DNA of 8,772 nt, from assembly GCA_051953655.1 (NCBI GenBank), contig JBQCIO010000220.1:1-8772 (forward strand). The letters run 5' to 3'. Positions 1 to 5,251 of this stretch are shown here, one piece after another. Source of the stretch: JBQCHF01 sp051953655 (GTDB lineage: Bacteria > Actinomycetota > Actinomycetes > Motilibacterales > Motilibacteraceae). Within the stretch, counting starts at the first letter, position 1. The number at the start of each line of letters is the position of its first letter. The position numbers and the translations under genes are program-made. Below the pieces are notes generated by a model. It saw only the letters and a list, made by a program, of their open reading frames with translations. It searched no databases and was not told the DNA's origin.

Positions 1-95
1 TACGCCCCCACCGACCGCGGTGACGGCGGTGAGACGGTGGTGCGCCTGGCGGAGTTCCACCGAACCGCCTGTGCGGGGCTGCCGCAGTCGAAGAC

Positions 96-119
96 CCCCG
101 GTCAGCGCGCTGACCGGGG
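96..119 (-). terminator. Perfect 24-nt palindrome, likely tRNA-His terminator
   Basis: Every base of the 24-nt block pairs with its mirror position, so it folds into a stem of about 10 bp with a CGCG loop. It begins 10 nt past the 3' end of the tRNA-His gene in the direction of transcription. On the minus strand it is followed by GGTCTTCG, with only a short T-containing stretch, so it is not a textbook U-tract terminator, but such hairpins are usual in high-GC actinobacteria. The symmetry means it could also stop transcription arriving from the left on the plus strand. Confidence 0.6.
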
Positions 120-129
120 CTCTCCTGGA

Positions 130-206
130 TGGGGTGAGTGACGGGACTTGAACCCGCGACACCCGGGACCACAACCCGGTGCTCTACCTGCTGAGCTACA
201 CCCACC
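130..206 (-). tRNA. tRNA-His (anticodon GTG)
   Basis: Read on the minus strand, a full cloverleaf is visible. The 7-bp acceptor stem is GTGGGTG with CACTCAC (one G-U pair). The D-arm region starts TAGCTCAGC, the anticodon stem CCGGG/CCCGG encloses the loop TTGTGGT with anticodon GTG, and the T-arm carries GGTTCAAGTCC. Histidine-specific features are present: an extra G at position -1 (base 206) opposite discriminator C73 (base 133). The 3' CCA is encoded (bases 132-130). It lies 75 nt downstream of orn on the same strand and appears to have its own -10 box and terminator, so it is probably transcribed independently as well as by any read-through from orn. Confidence 0.96.
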
Positions 207-229
207 ATCGCCGCTCGCGCAGCAGAGGA

Positions 230-235
230 AGTGTA
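230..235 (-). promoter_or_regulatory. Candidate -10 box for tRNA-His
   Basis: The minus strand reads TACACT here, matching TAnnnT, 23 nt upstream of the mature tRNA 5' end. Transcription would start near base 223 and leave a short 5' leader for RNase P. No recognisable TTGAC-type -35 box is found 16-18 nt upstream, so the call rests on the -10 hexamer and its position. Confidence 0.4.
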
Positions 236-253
236 GCGGTCGTCCGGACCGCT
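235..253 (-). terminator. Candidate hairpin terminator after orn
   Basis: The inverted repeat AGCGGTC/GACCGCT (7 bp, 5-nt loop) lies about 30 nt beyond the orn stop codon and ahead of the tRNA gene. On the minus strand the stem is followed by ACACTTCCTC, a weak pyrimidine tract. It abuts the proposed tRNA -10 box, so the two signals would share a border base. Confidence 0.4.
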
Positions 254-281
254 CCGCCCCGCGGTGGGCGGCGTCGACCGG

Positions 282-941
282 TCAGGGGGCGGTGGGCGCG
301 TCGGCCGCCGGGTCCGAGCCGGTCACGTGGTTGCCGTCGGCGTCGAGGGCGAACTGCTCGGCCAGGGCCTTGGCCTGCGCCGAGTCCGGCCCGGGCTGGG
401 GCACCATGATCGCGGCGCGGTAGTACTTGAGCTCCTCGATGCTCTCGCGGATGTCGGCCAGCGCCCGGTGGTTGCCCTGCTTCTTGGGGGCGTTGAAGTA
501 GACCCGCGGGTACCAGCGCCGGGCCAGCTCCTTGATCGAGGAGACGTCGACGATCCGGTAGTGCAGGTGCTGCTCGAAGGCCGGCATGTCCCGGGCGAGG
601 AACCCGCGGTCGGTCGCCACGCTGTTGCCGCACAGCGGGGCCTTGCGGACGTCGGGCACGAACGCTCGCACGTAGTCCAGCACCGCCTGCTCGGCCTCGG
701 CCAGCGTGGTGCCGTGCGGCAGCTCCTCGAGCAGCCCGCTCGCGGTGTGCATCTGGCGGACGACGTCGGGCATCGTCTCCAGGGCCTGGTCCGGCGGCCG
801 GATGACGACGTCGACCCCGTCGCCGAGCACGGTCAGCTCGGAGTCGGTGACGAGGGCCGCCACCTCCACCAGCGCGTCCTGCGCGAGGTCGAGGCCGGTC
901 ATCTCGCAGTCCACCCAGACCAGGTGCCCGTTCCCGTTCAC
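282..941 (-). CDS. orn: Oligoribonuclease (DEDDh 3'-5' exoribonuclease)
   Basis: This 219-residue protein degrades 2-5-nt RNA fragments (nanoRNA) and, by family knowledge, linear dinucleotides such as pGpG, completing mRNA turnover in the cytoplasm. All catalytic residues of the DEDDh exonuclease fold are visible: D11 and E13 in WVDCEMTGLD, D111 in GNSVATDRGF, and H158 and D163 in GNHRALADI. The Orn signatures HYRIVDVSS (about 127-135) and KKQGNHRALADI are intact. The last 25 or so residues form an Ala/Pro/Asp-rich tail beyond the usual ~180-200-residue core. The start is GTG at 941, reading VNGNGHLVWVD. There is no clear Shine-Dalgarno sequence, but a TAGGCT box lies 6 nt upstream, which suggests a leaderless mRNA. 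tRNA-His lies downstream on the same strand; the gene upstream is divergent. Confidence 0.96.
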   Translation of the reverse strand: MNGNGHLVWVDCEMTGLDLAQDALVEVAALVTDSELTVLGDGVDVVIRPPDQALETMPDVVRQMHTASGLLEELPHGTTLAEAEQAVLDYVRAFVPDVRKAPLCGNSVATDRGFLARDMPAFEQHLHYRIVDVSSIKELARRWYPRVYFNAPKKQGNHRALADIRESIEELKYYRAAIMVPQPGPDSAQAKALAEQFALDADGNHVTGSDPAADAPTAP

Positions 942-947
942 GCCCGC

Positions 948-953
948 AGCCTA
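948..953 (-). promoter_or_regulatory. -10 box of orn, placing the start at the GTG
   Basis: The minus strand reads TAGGCT, then GCGGGC, then the GTG start. A transcript starting 6-7 nt after the hexamer would begin at or next to the start codon, giving a leaderless or nearly leaderless orn mRNA. This fits the lack of a Shine-Dalgarno sequence. No good -35 hexamer is seen at 16-18 nt. Confidence 0.4.
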
Positions 954-1130
954 CGGGGAGTCCCCGCTCACGCTCCTGTCACGGTCCACCGGCGGCGCGC
1001 AGCCGACCTGTCCGGCGGTCGGAGCGGCCCGAGCAGCCGCACGGCGGAGGTACCGTCGAAGTCCCTGCCGCACCGGCAGCCGCCCGCTCCCGGGCCGCTC
1101 ACCGGGCCGCACGAGAAGCAAGGAGACGCC

Positions 1131-1844
1131 ATGCGTCCGACCGCCCGCACCATCGACCCCGCCGACGCCCAGGACGAGCGCCTGGCCGGGCTCCCGCTCT
1201 CCGCCGCCCTCACCTGGGCCTACCTGCCCACCGTCCTCGACGACGACGGCCGGGCCAAGGACCAGCCGGGCGTGCTCAACGGCCTGCTCTGGCCGTTGCG
1301 GGCCGACGACCACCCCACCGCGACGATGGTCGCGGACCTCGACGCCCTGGCCGGCGCCGGTCTGGTCCACCGCTACACCGACGCCGGCGGCACCGCACTC
1401 CTGCACGTCCCGGACTGGAAGGCGCGCCAACGCCCCTCCCGGCCCAAGCCGTCCACCCTGGCCCCCTGCCCGGAGCACGACCAGGCCTTCGCCGACGTCG
1501 TCAGCGGGATCCTCGGCAAGGTCTCCGAGCAGGTGTCGAGCTTCATGGGGACCGCCGGCAGCGCCAAGGGATCGACCTTCGACAGCACCGGTCTCGACGA
1601 GGCGGCCGTGCGCGACAGCGCCGCCCGCATCGTCGAGGACGTCGCGTTCCTGGTGGCCCCGGACAAGGCGGCCGACCTCGGTCGCTGGATCCGCGGCGCC
1701 AAGCCGCGCACCGAGCACGCCACCGTGTGGGTGGAGGCCGAGGCGGACGTGCCGGAGGAGGACCTCTCCGACGCCGGGCTCGTGGAGGGGCCCGAGGGCG
1801 AGGGCGAGGTGCCCGGCCTCGGCGACGCCCCGCGCGGCGCCTGA
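1131..1844 (+). CDS. Hypothetical protein with winged-helix-like N-terminus
   Basis: The 237-residue product starts at an ATG preceded by AAGGAG (1120-1125) at good spacing. Residues about 6-105 follow a pattern I associate with phage/plasmid replication-initiator-like winged-helix domains: a short helix with LAGLPLSAALTWAYL, a D-D-D-G-R turn (37-41), an alternating helix ending LAGAGLVHRY, a beta hairpin ending LLHVPDW, then the basic segment KARQRPSRPKPS (97-108). Residues 115-145 look helical, and 155-195 form a second conserved-looking segment ending in WIRGAKPR. The C-terminus (200-237) is acidic and low in complexity. No enzyme motif, signal peptide or membrane segment is visible. It is divergent from orn; a TACCGT -10-like box at 1051-1056 could drive it. 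DNA binding is inferred from the pattern only, and the role is unknown. Confidence 0.8.
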   Translation: MRPTARTIDPADAQDERLAGLPLSAALTWAYLPTVLDDDGRAKDQPGVLNGLLWPLRADDHPTATMVADLDALAGAGLVHRYTDAGGTALLHVPDWKARQRPSRPKPSTLAPCPEHDQAFADVVSGILGKVSEQVSSFMGTAGSAKGSTFDSTGLDEAAVRDSAARIVEDVAFLVAPDKAADLGRWIRGAKPRTEHATVWVEAEADVPEEDLSDAGLVEGPEGEGEVPGLGDAPRGA

Positions 1845-1850
1845 CGCACC

Positions 1851-1863
1851 GCGCCGGCGGCGC
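1851..1863. terminator. Small GC hairpin between convergent genes
   Basis: GCGCC/GGCGC pair around a 3-nt loop in the 37-nt gap between two converging stop codons, followed on the plus strand by CTCTCTC. Its position suits a shared terminator, but the stem is only 5 bp and such sequences are common by chance at this GC content. Confidence 0.25.
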
Positions 1864-1881
1864 CTCTCTCGCCGCGTCCCG

Positions 1882-2331
1882 CTACCCCAGGGACCGGTGG
1901 ACGAGGTGCAGCCGGCGCAGGTCGCTCAGCCCCGTGCGGTGCCAGCCGGGCCCCGACGGCGTCGCCGCCGCTCGCGCCGTCCCGCTCTCGACCGCGTCCA
2001 GTCGCGCCCAGACCGCGCCGGTCCGGACGTCGGCCAGGCAGCTGCTGCCCACCGCCCGCCGGTCCGCCACAGCCAGGTAGCAGGTGCGCAGGGCGGCGGC
2101 CTCGGCCTGCGTGGTCGCCCCCTGGCACAGCGAGGCGTACCAGCGCGGGTGCTCCGAGCGGATGCCGGTGCTGGCCGCGGCGTAGGTGCAGTAGGTCGAC
2201 AGGTCGTGGCTCGCGCGCTGAGCGTCGGCGGCCGTCGGCGTGACGGCGGCGGCCGCCGCCGGGGCGGCCAGGGCGACGACGGCGCCCACCACGACGGGAA
2301 GCGCGGCGAGGACCGAACGGGAGCGGTGCAC
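1882..2331 (-). CDS. Small secreted four-cysteine protein, function unknown
   Basis: The 149-residue product has a clear Sec signal peptide: a basic n-region (HRSRS), a hydrophobic core (about 7-22) and an Ala-rich cleavage region (about 22-29, APAAAAAV), with no lipobox cysteine. The mature part has exactly four cysteines, C48, C69, C84 and C98, spaced 20, 14 and 13 residues apart in a mostly helical, Ala-rich stretch, which suggests two disulfides. The C-terminus (about 125-149) is Arg/Leu/His-rich. The start is GTG at 2331, chosen because it places the charged n-region correctly; upstream is only a G-rich stretch (TGGGGGT), not a classic Shine-Dalgarno sequence. I recognise no family. It lies between the orn neighbourhood and the sugar locus on the same strand as the GH32 gene, and no sequence feature links it to sugar use. 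Confidence 0.75.
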   Translation of the reverse strand: MHRSRSVLAALPVVVGAVVALAAPAAAAAVTPTAADAQRASHDLSTYCTYAAASTGIRSEHPRWYASLCQGATTQAEAAALRTCYLAVADRRAVGSSCLADVRTGAVWARLDAVESGTARAAATPSGPGWHRTGLSDLRRLHLVHRSLG

Positions 2332-2378
2332 GGAAGACCCCCAGGTGAGGTGCTGAGGGCCGAGCAGTACCCGGTGGT

Positions 2379-2407
2379 GTCCGGCCGCACGCGCGGGTCA
2401 CCCGGAC
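2379..2407 (-). terminator. Weak candidate terminator downstream of GH32 gene
   Basis: GTCCGG/CCGGAC form a 6-bp outer stem, with a small inner CCGC/GCGG stem-loop, starting about 49 nt past the GH32 stop. No T-tract follows. It sits in the 124-nt gap before the secreted-protein gene and could separate the two transcripts, but it is not a strong structure. Confidence 0.2.
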
Positions 2408-2455
2408 GGGCTAACCGTGCGGCGGCAGGGCGCGGGTGAGGCTGGCGACGTGGGG

Positions 2456-3922
2456 TCAGAGGGCGAGGCGCCAGGCCACCAGCTCGCGCAGGCTGCCGCC
2501 GGCCCCCGTCACCCCTCGCAGCAGACGCGTGCTCTCCTCGAGCTGCGGATACACGCGCACCGTGAAGGTGGCGAGGTCCTCGACGAACACCTCGAGCAGG
2601 CTGTGGTCCACGAGCACCCTCAGGTGCACCGGTCCGGCGAGCGCATCCAGCTGTGCCTCGTAGAGCCCGCCGGCCGCGGTGGCGTCCAGGCTCGCGCTGT
2701 CGCGGTCCACGTAGGCGGTCAGCCCGCCGTCGTGACCCATACGCACGCCCACCTCGACGTGCTCCCGGCCCTCGGGATCTGCCAGCAGCCGGAGGAAGCA
2801 CGCGGAGCCGGGCGCGGGGTCAAGCAGGGCCTGCACCTCGAAGGTCTCGCCAGGGTCGACGTGCAGCAGCCTGAGTGCGCGCGGCTGCGCCGCGCCTCCC
2901 TCAGTGCCGGTACCGGTGTCCGTGCTGTCGCTGAGCAGCTGGAGCTGCTCGGCCCGCAGCGCCTCGACCTCGGTCGCCGGCGCGATGCGGAGCTGCCCGC
3001 CCTGGTCCAGCCGGACGGTGCGGGGGAAGGTGAGGGCACCCGCCCAGCCCTGGGCTGCGGACCGCTCGTTCGAGCGCGCCTCCCACGACCAGCCCCAGAG
3101 CAGGGTCCGGCCGTCGTCGTCGCGGGCCAGCGCCGGCGCGTAGAGGTCGGGCCCGGCATCCAGGCGCTGCACCACCGCGGGCTCGAACCGGTCGCCGGCG
3201 AGGCGGCCGCCGATGGCGACGGCGTGCGAGGGCTCCCGGGGCCAGGCGGAGACGACGAGGAGCGCGCGGTCGCCGTCCACGAGCAGTTGCGGGCACTCCC
3301 AGGCGGCGCCGGTCTCCAACCCGGCCAGGATCGGGTGGCGGCTGTCGCAGAACACGCCGCGGTAGCCCCAGCCGGTGAGGTCCGTGGACCGGTACAGCAG
3401 CGCCGCCGCGGTGCCGTCGGCCAGGGCACAGCCCACCAGCGCAGCCCAGTGGCCCCCGGTCGAGGGCTCGGTGCGCCAGACGAAGGGGTCGCGGAACTCG
3501 ACGACGTCGAGGCCGGGCGGCGGGGCGGGCAGCACCGGGTTGCGCTCGTGCTTCACCCACGTGCTCGCGTCCTGGCTGCGCGCCAGGCAGATCGTCTGCA
3601 GCTGCTCTCCGGCGCGGAAGCCGGTGTAGACGAGGGCCACCTCGTCCCCGTCCCGAACGGCGCAGCCGGACCAGCAGCCGTCGGCGTCGGGGCCGCCCTG
3701 GGTCGGCGACAGCGCCGGCTCGTGCACGTCCCAGTGCAGGAGGTCGGCCGAGGTCAGGTGGGCCCAGTGGATGTTCTCGTGCCGCGTGGAGGCCGGGTTC
3801 CACTGGCAGAACAGGTGGAACGTACCTCCGAGGCGGAGCCCAGCGTGCGGGTCGTTCACCCAGCCCGAGGCCGGCCGGGGATGCAGACGGGGCTTGGCAT
3901 CGCGGGTGACGAGATCGGTCAC
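2456..3922 (-). CDS. GH32 beta-fructosidase, cytosolic (sucrose/fructoside hydrolase)
   Basis: This 488-residue enzyme hydrolyses terminal beta-fructosyl bonds of sucrose or short fructans, with retention. All three GH32 acidic residues are seen: nucleophile D24 in GWVNDPHAG, D145 in the FRDPF motif (transition-state stabiliser) and acid/base E209 in WECPQL. Further family marks are FCQWNP (38-43), CWSGCAV (83-89) and GPDLYAP. The five-bladed propeller spans about 12-310; the C-terminal beta-sandwich (about 335-488) ends with LLEVFVED and VRVYPQ. The canonical NDPN is NDPH here. There is no signal peptide, so substrate must be imported, which fits the ABC importer nearby. The start is GTG at 3922 with GAGG about 7 nt upstream. 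It has its own promoter and operator in the 69-nt gap after the LacI gene, but read-through from lacI is possible. Sucrose is more likely than polymeric levan or inulin, by inference. Confidence 0.92.
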   Translation of the reverse strand: MTDLVTRDAKPRLHPRPASGWVNDPHAGLRLGGTFHLFCQWNPASTRHENIHWAHLTSADLLHWDVHEPALSPTQGGPDADGCWSGCAVRDGDEVALVYTGFRAGEQLQTICLARSQDASTWVKHERNPVLPAPPPGLDVVEFRDPFVWRTEPSTGGHWAALVGCALADGTAAALLYRSTDLTGWGYRGVFCDSRHPILAGLETGAAWECPQLLVDGDRALLVVSAWPREPSHAVAIGGRLAGDRFEPAVVQRLDAGPDLYAPALARDDDGRTLLWGWSWEARSNERSAAQGWAGALTFPRTVRLDQGGQLRIAPATEVEALRAEQLQLLSDSTDTGTGTEGGAAQPRALRLLHVDPGETFEVQALLDPAPGSACFLRLLADPEGREHVEVGVRMGHDGGLTAYVDRDSASLDATAAGGLYEAQLDALAGPVHLRVLVDHSLLEVFVEDLATFTVRVYPQLEESTRLLRGVTGAGGSLRELVAWRLAL

Positions 3923-3929
3923 AGCACCT

Positions 3930-3947
3930 CGCTAAATCGGTTTTGCG
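3930..3947 (-). promoter_or_regulatory. LacI-type operator of the GH32 gene
   Basis: On the coding strand it reads CGCAAAACCGATTTAGCG, an 18-bp imperfect palindrome around a central CG, typical of LacI-family sites. Seven of nine base pairs are symmetric. It starts 4 nt after the -10 box and so covers the predicted transcription start, where a bound repressor would block initiation. It matches CACTAAATCGATTTAGTG at 14 of 18 positions, as does the site upstream of the transporter operon. Confidence 0.65.
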
Positions 3948-3951
3948 CTGC

Positions 3952-3980
3952 ACCGTAGGCAGCCCCGGCCCGTCCGTCAA
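3952..3980 (-). promoter_or_regulatory. Housekeeping-type promoter of the GH32 gene
   Basis: The minus strand has TTGACG (3980-3975), a 17-nt spacer and TACGGT (3957-3952), a good vegetative-sigma match. Initiation would fall near 3945-3946, inside the operator, leaving a leader of about 23 nt that includes the Shine-Dalgarno sequence. The -35 box lies only 12 nt downstream of the lacI stop codon. Confidence 0.65.
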
Positions 3981-3991
3981 TCGGACAGGAC

Positions 3992-5005
3992 CTAGAGGCG
4001 AGGCCTGCGGGGGCGCCGATGCGGCGCCGCGACCGACCCACGGAGGGCCGGCGGGCAGGGGAGGTAGGTGCGGGCCGGCAGGCCCTCCACGTCTCCGGCC
4101 AGCAGGTGCTCCACCGCCCAGCGGCCCATCTCGTAGAACGGCAGCCCGATCGTGGTCAGACCGGGATGCACCTCGGCAGCCAGCTCCTCCTGGTCGTCGT
4201 AGCCGACCACGGAGACGTCCTCGGGGATCCGCAGCCCGGCCTCCTTCAGGGCCAGGTAGGCACCCAGCGCCATCCGGTCGTTGCCGCAGAACACCGCAGT
4301 GGGCACGTTCTCGTGCTGCAGCAACTCCCTCATGAGCGCGTAGCCGGAGTCCGTCCGGAAGGTGCCGAAGCGCAGCAGGTCGGGGTCCAGCGGGGCCCCG
4401 GCCCGGGCCAGGACCGCACGGAACCCCTTGAGCCGCTCTCTGGTGGCCCACGTGCCCTTGAGGCCGGCCAGGTGCGCGATGTGGCGGTGCCCGGCCTCGA
4501 GCAGGATCTGCGCCGCGGCCGACCCGCCCGCCTCCTCGTCCGGCAGCACGCACGGCAGCGCGTCGCCCGGCGCGAAGCAGTTCACCAGCACGGTGGGCAC
4601 GGCCCGGGTGGTCGCCGGCAGCGTGACCTGCCGCGTGGACACGGCGGCGAACACGATGCCGTCGACCTGACGGTCGAGCAGCTCGTCCACCGCGGTGCTG
4701 ATGACGCGCTGGTCTCGGGTGGTGTTGGCGATGAGCAGCAGGGTCTGCTGCTTCCAGGCGACGTCATGGGCTCCGGTGACCGTGCGGCCGGCGAACGGCG
4801 TGACCGCGATCTCGTCGGTCAGGAAGCCGAGGGTGTGCGTGCGCCGCGTGCGCAGGCCGCGGGCGGCCCGGTTGGGCCGGTAGCCGAGGGCGTCGATGGC
4901 CTCGCGGACGCGCTGGCGTGTCGCCTCGGGCAAGCCCGGGCGGTCGTTGATGACGAACGAGACGGTGGTGGGGGAGACGCCGGCAAGCCGGGCCACCTCC
5001 GCCAT
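3992..5005 (-). CDS. LacI-family transcriptional repressor of the sugar locus
   Basis: The 337-residue protein has the LacI helix-turn-helix at its very N-terminus (MAEVARLAGVSPTTVSFVIN, 1-20), the hinge helix region YRPNRAARGL (42-51), then a periplasmic-binding-protein-like effector domain with DGIVFAA, GHRHIAHLAG, VFCGNDRMALGAY and IPEDVSVVGYDD. It should bind an 18-bp palindrome and release it on binding a sugar. The reading frame runs upstream to an ATG at 5131, with a GTG at 5059 between. I chose ATG 5005 because the 42 codons upstream have 16 A/T third positions against 2 in the first 42 codons after it, and because 337 residues is the family norm. No start has a good Shine-Dalgarno sequence. 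TAGCCT (5072-5067) is a possible -10 box. Placed between the two operators, it is the likely local repressor. Confidence 0.92.
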   Translation of the reverse strand: MAEVARLAGVSPTTVSFVINDRPGLPEATRQRVREAIDALGYRPNRAARGLRTRRTHTLGFLTDEIAVTPFAGRTVTGAHDVAWKQQTLLLIANTTRDQRVISTAVDELLDRQVDGIVFAAVSTRQVTLPATTRAVPTVLVNCFAPGDALPCVLPDEEAGGSAAAQILLEAGHRHIAHLAGLKGTWATRERLKGFRAVLARAGAPLDPDLLRFGTFRTDSGYALMRELLQHENVPTAVFCGNDRMALGAYLALKEAGLRIPEDVSVVGYDDQEELAAEVHPGLTTIGLPFYEMGRWAVEHLLAGDVEGLPARTYLPCPPALRGSVAAPHRRPRRPRL

Positions 5006-5136
5006 GGTGGGCCGAGGAGCGGGATCTCCCGGCTGCTGCGGCGCTGCTCGTCGAGGCACGAGCGGGAGGCTACCGAGCCGCCGTGCGCCGCGGGCTGCTC
5101 CTCGTGCACCTCGCGCCGGCAACACGTCCATAAAAA

Positions 5137-5146
5137 CGTTGCAACG
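5137..5146. promoter_or_regulatory. Palindrome CGTTGCAACG upstream of transporter promoter
   Basis: A perfect 10-bp palindrome inside the AT-richer stretch TAAAAACGTTGCAACG, 5 nt upstream of the transporter -35 box. TTGCAACGTT-like sequences are frequent LacI-family half-sites, but this one differs from the two CTAAATCG-type operators. It may be a second site for the same or another regulator, or an activator site given its position above the -35 box. Confidence 0.35.
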
Positions 5147-5151
5147 GGGTC

Positions 5152-5181
5152 TTGACGCCAGGGGAAGAAACGGCGCAGAGT
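5152..5181 (+). promoter_or_regulatory. Promoter of the ABC transporter operon
   Basis: TTGACG (5152-5157) is a strong -35 box, identical to that of the GH32 gene. The -10 box is poorer: CAGAGT (5176-5181) at an 18-nt spacing. The call is strengthened by the GCGG and then operator that follow, mirroring the GCAG and then operator after the GH32 -10 box. Initiation would be near 5188, leaving a leader of roughly 64 nt. Confidence 0.55.
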
Positions 5182-5185
5182 GCGG

Positions 5186-5203
5186 CACTAAATCGAAACA
5201 GTA
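5186..5203 (+). promoter_or_regulatory. LacI-type operator of the transporter operon
   Basis: It reads CACTAAATCGAAACAGTA. The left half is perfect against CACTAAATCGATTTAGTG and the right half is degenerate, 14 of 18 in total. It shares CTAAATCG with the other strand of the GH32 operator and begins at the same 4-nt distance from its -10 box, so it overlaps the predicted start of transcription. Confidence 0.6.
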
Positions 5204-5204
5204 G

Positions 5205-5222
5205 ACGTCCCGCACGGGACGT
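5205..5222 (+). repeat. Dyad ACGTCCCG-CA-CGGGACGT in the transporter leader
   Basis: An 8-bp perfect inverted repeat with a 2-nt centre (in RNA, more likely 7 bp with a 4-nt loop), just after the operator and 16 nt before the GGAGG Shine-Dalgarno sequence. It would be a 5' leader hairpin, possibly stabilising the mRNA, or a separate protein-binding dyad in DNA. Nothing in it matches a known riboswitch. Confidence 0.45.
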
Positions 5223-5251
5223 TCTCGCCAGGTGCGGCGGAGGGAAGGTCC

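Noticed and set aside
1..129. Possible tail of a plus-strand gene at the left edge (the first frame is open to 141 with high G/C third positions; another frame stops at 23)
   Set aside because: The open frame runs through the 24-nt palindrome and into the tRNA gene, and with so few bases at this GC content open frames arise by chance. Apart from the palindrome, nothing in this stretch can be supported.
264..1130. Long plus-strand frame continuing upstream of the winged-helix-like gene
   Set aside because: It is the shadow of orn on the opposite strand; the ATG at 1131 has a good Shine-Dalgarno sequence and marks the real start.
951..1718. Long minus-strand frame opposite the winged-helix-like gene
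   Set aside because: Its Gly/Arg/Val-rich translation has no domain pattern; it mirrors the high-GC codons of the plus-strand gene.
2417..3958. 513-codon plus-strand frame across the GH32 gene
   Set aside because: The opposite strand encodes a complete GH32 enzyme with catalytic motifs; this frame is an antisense shadow rich in Arg, Gly and Val.
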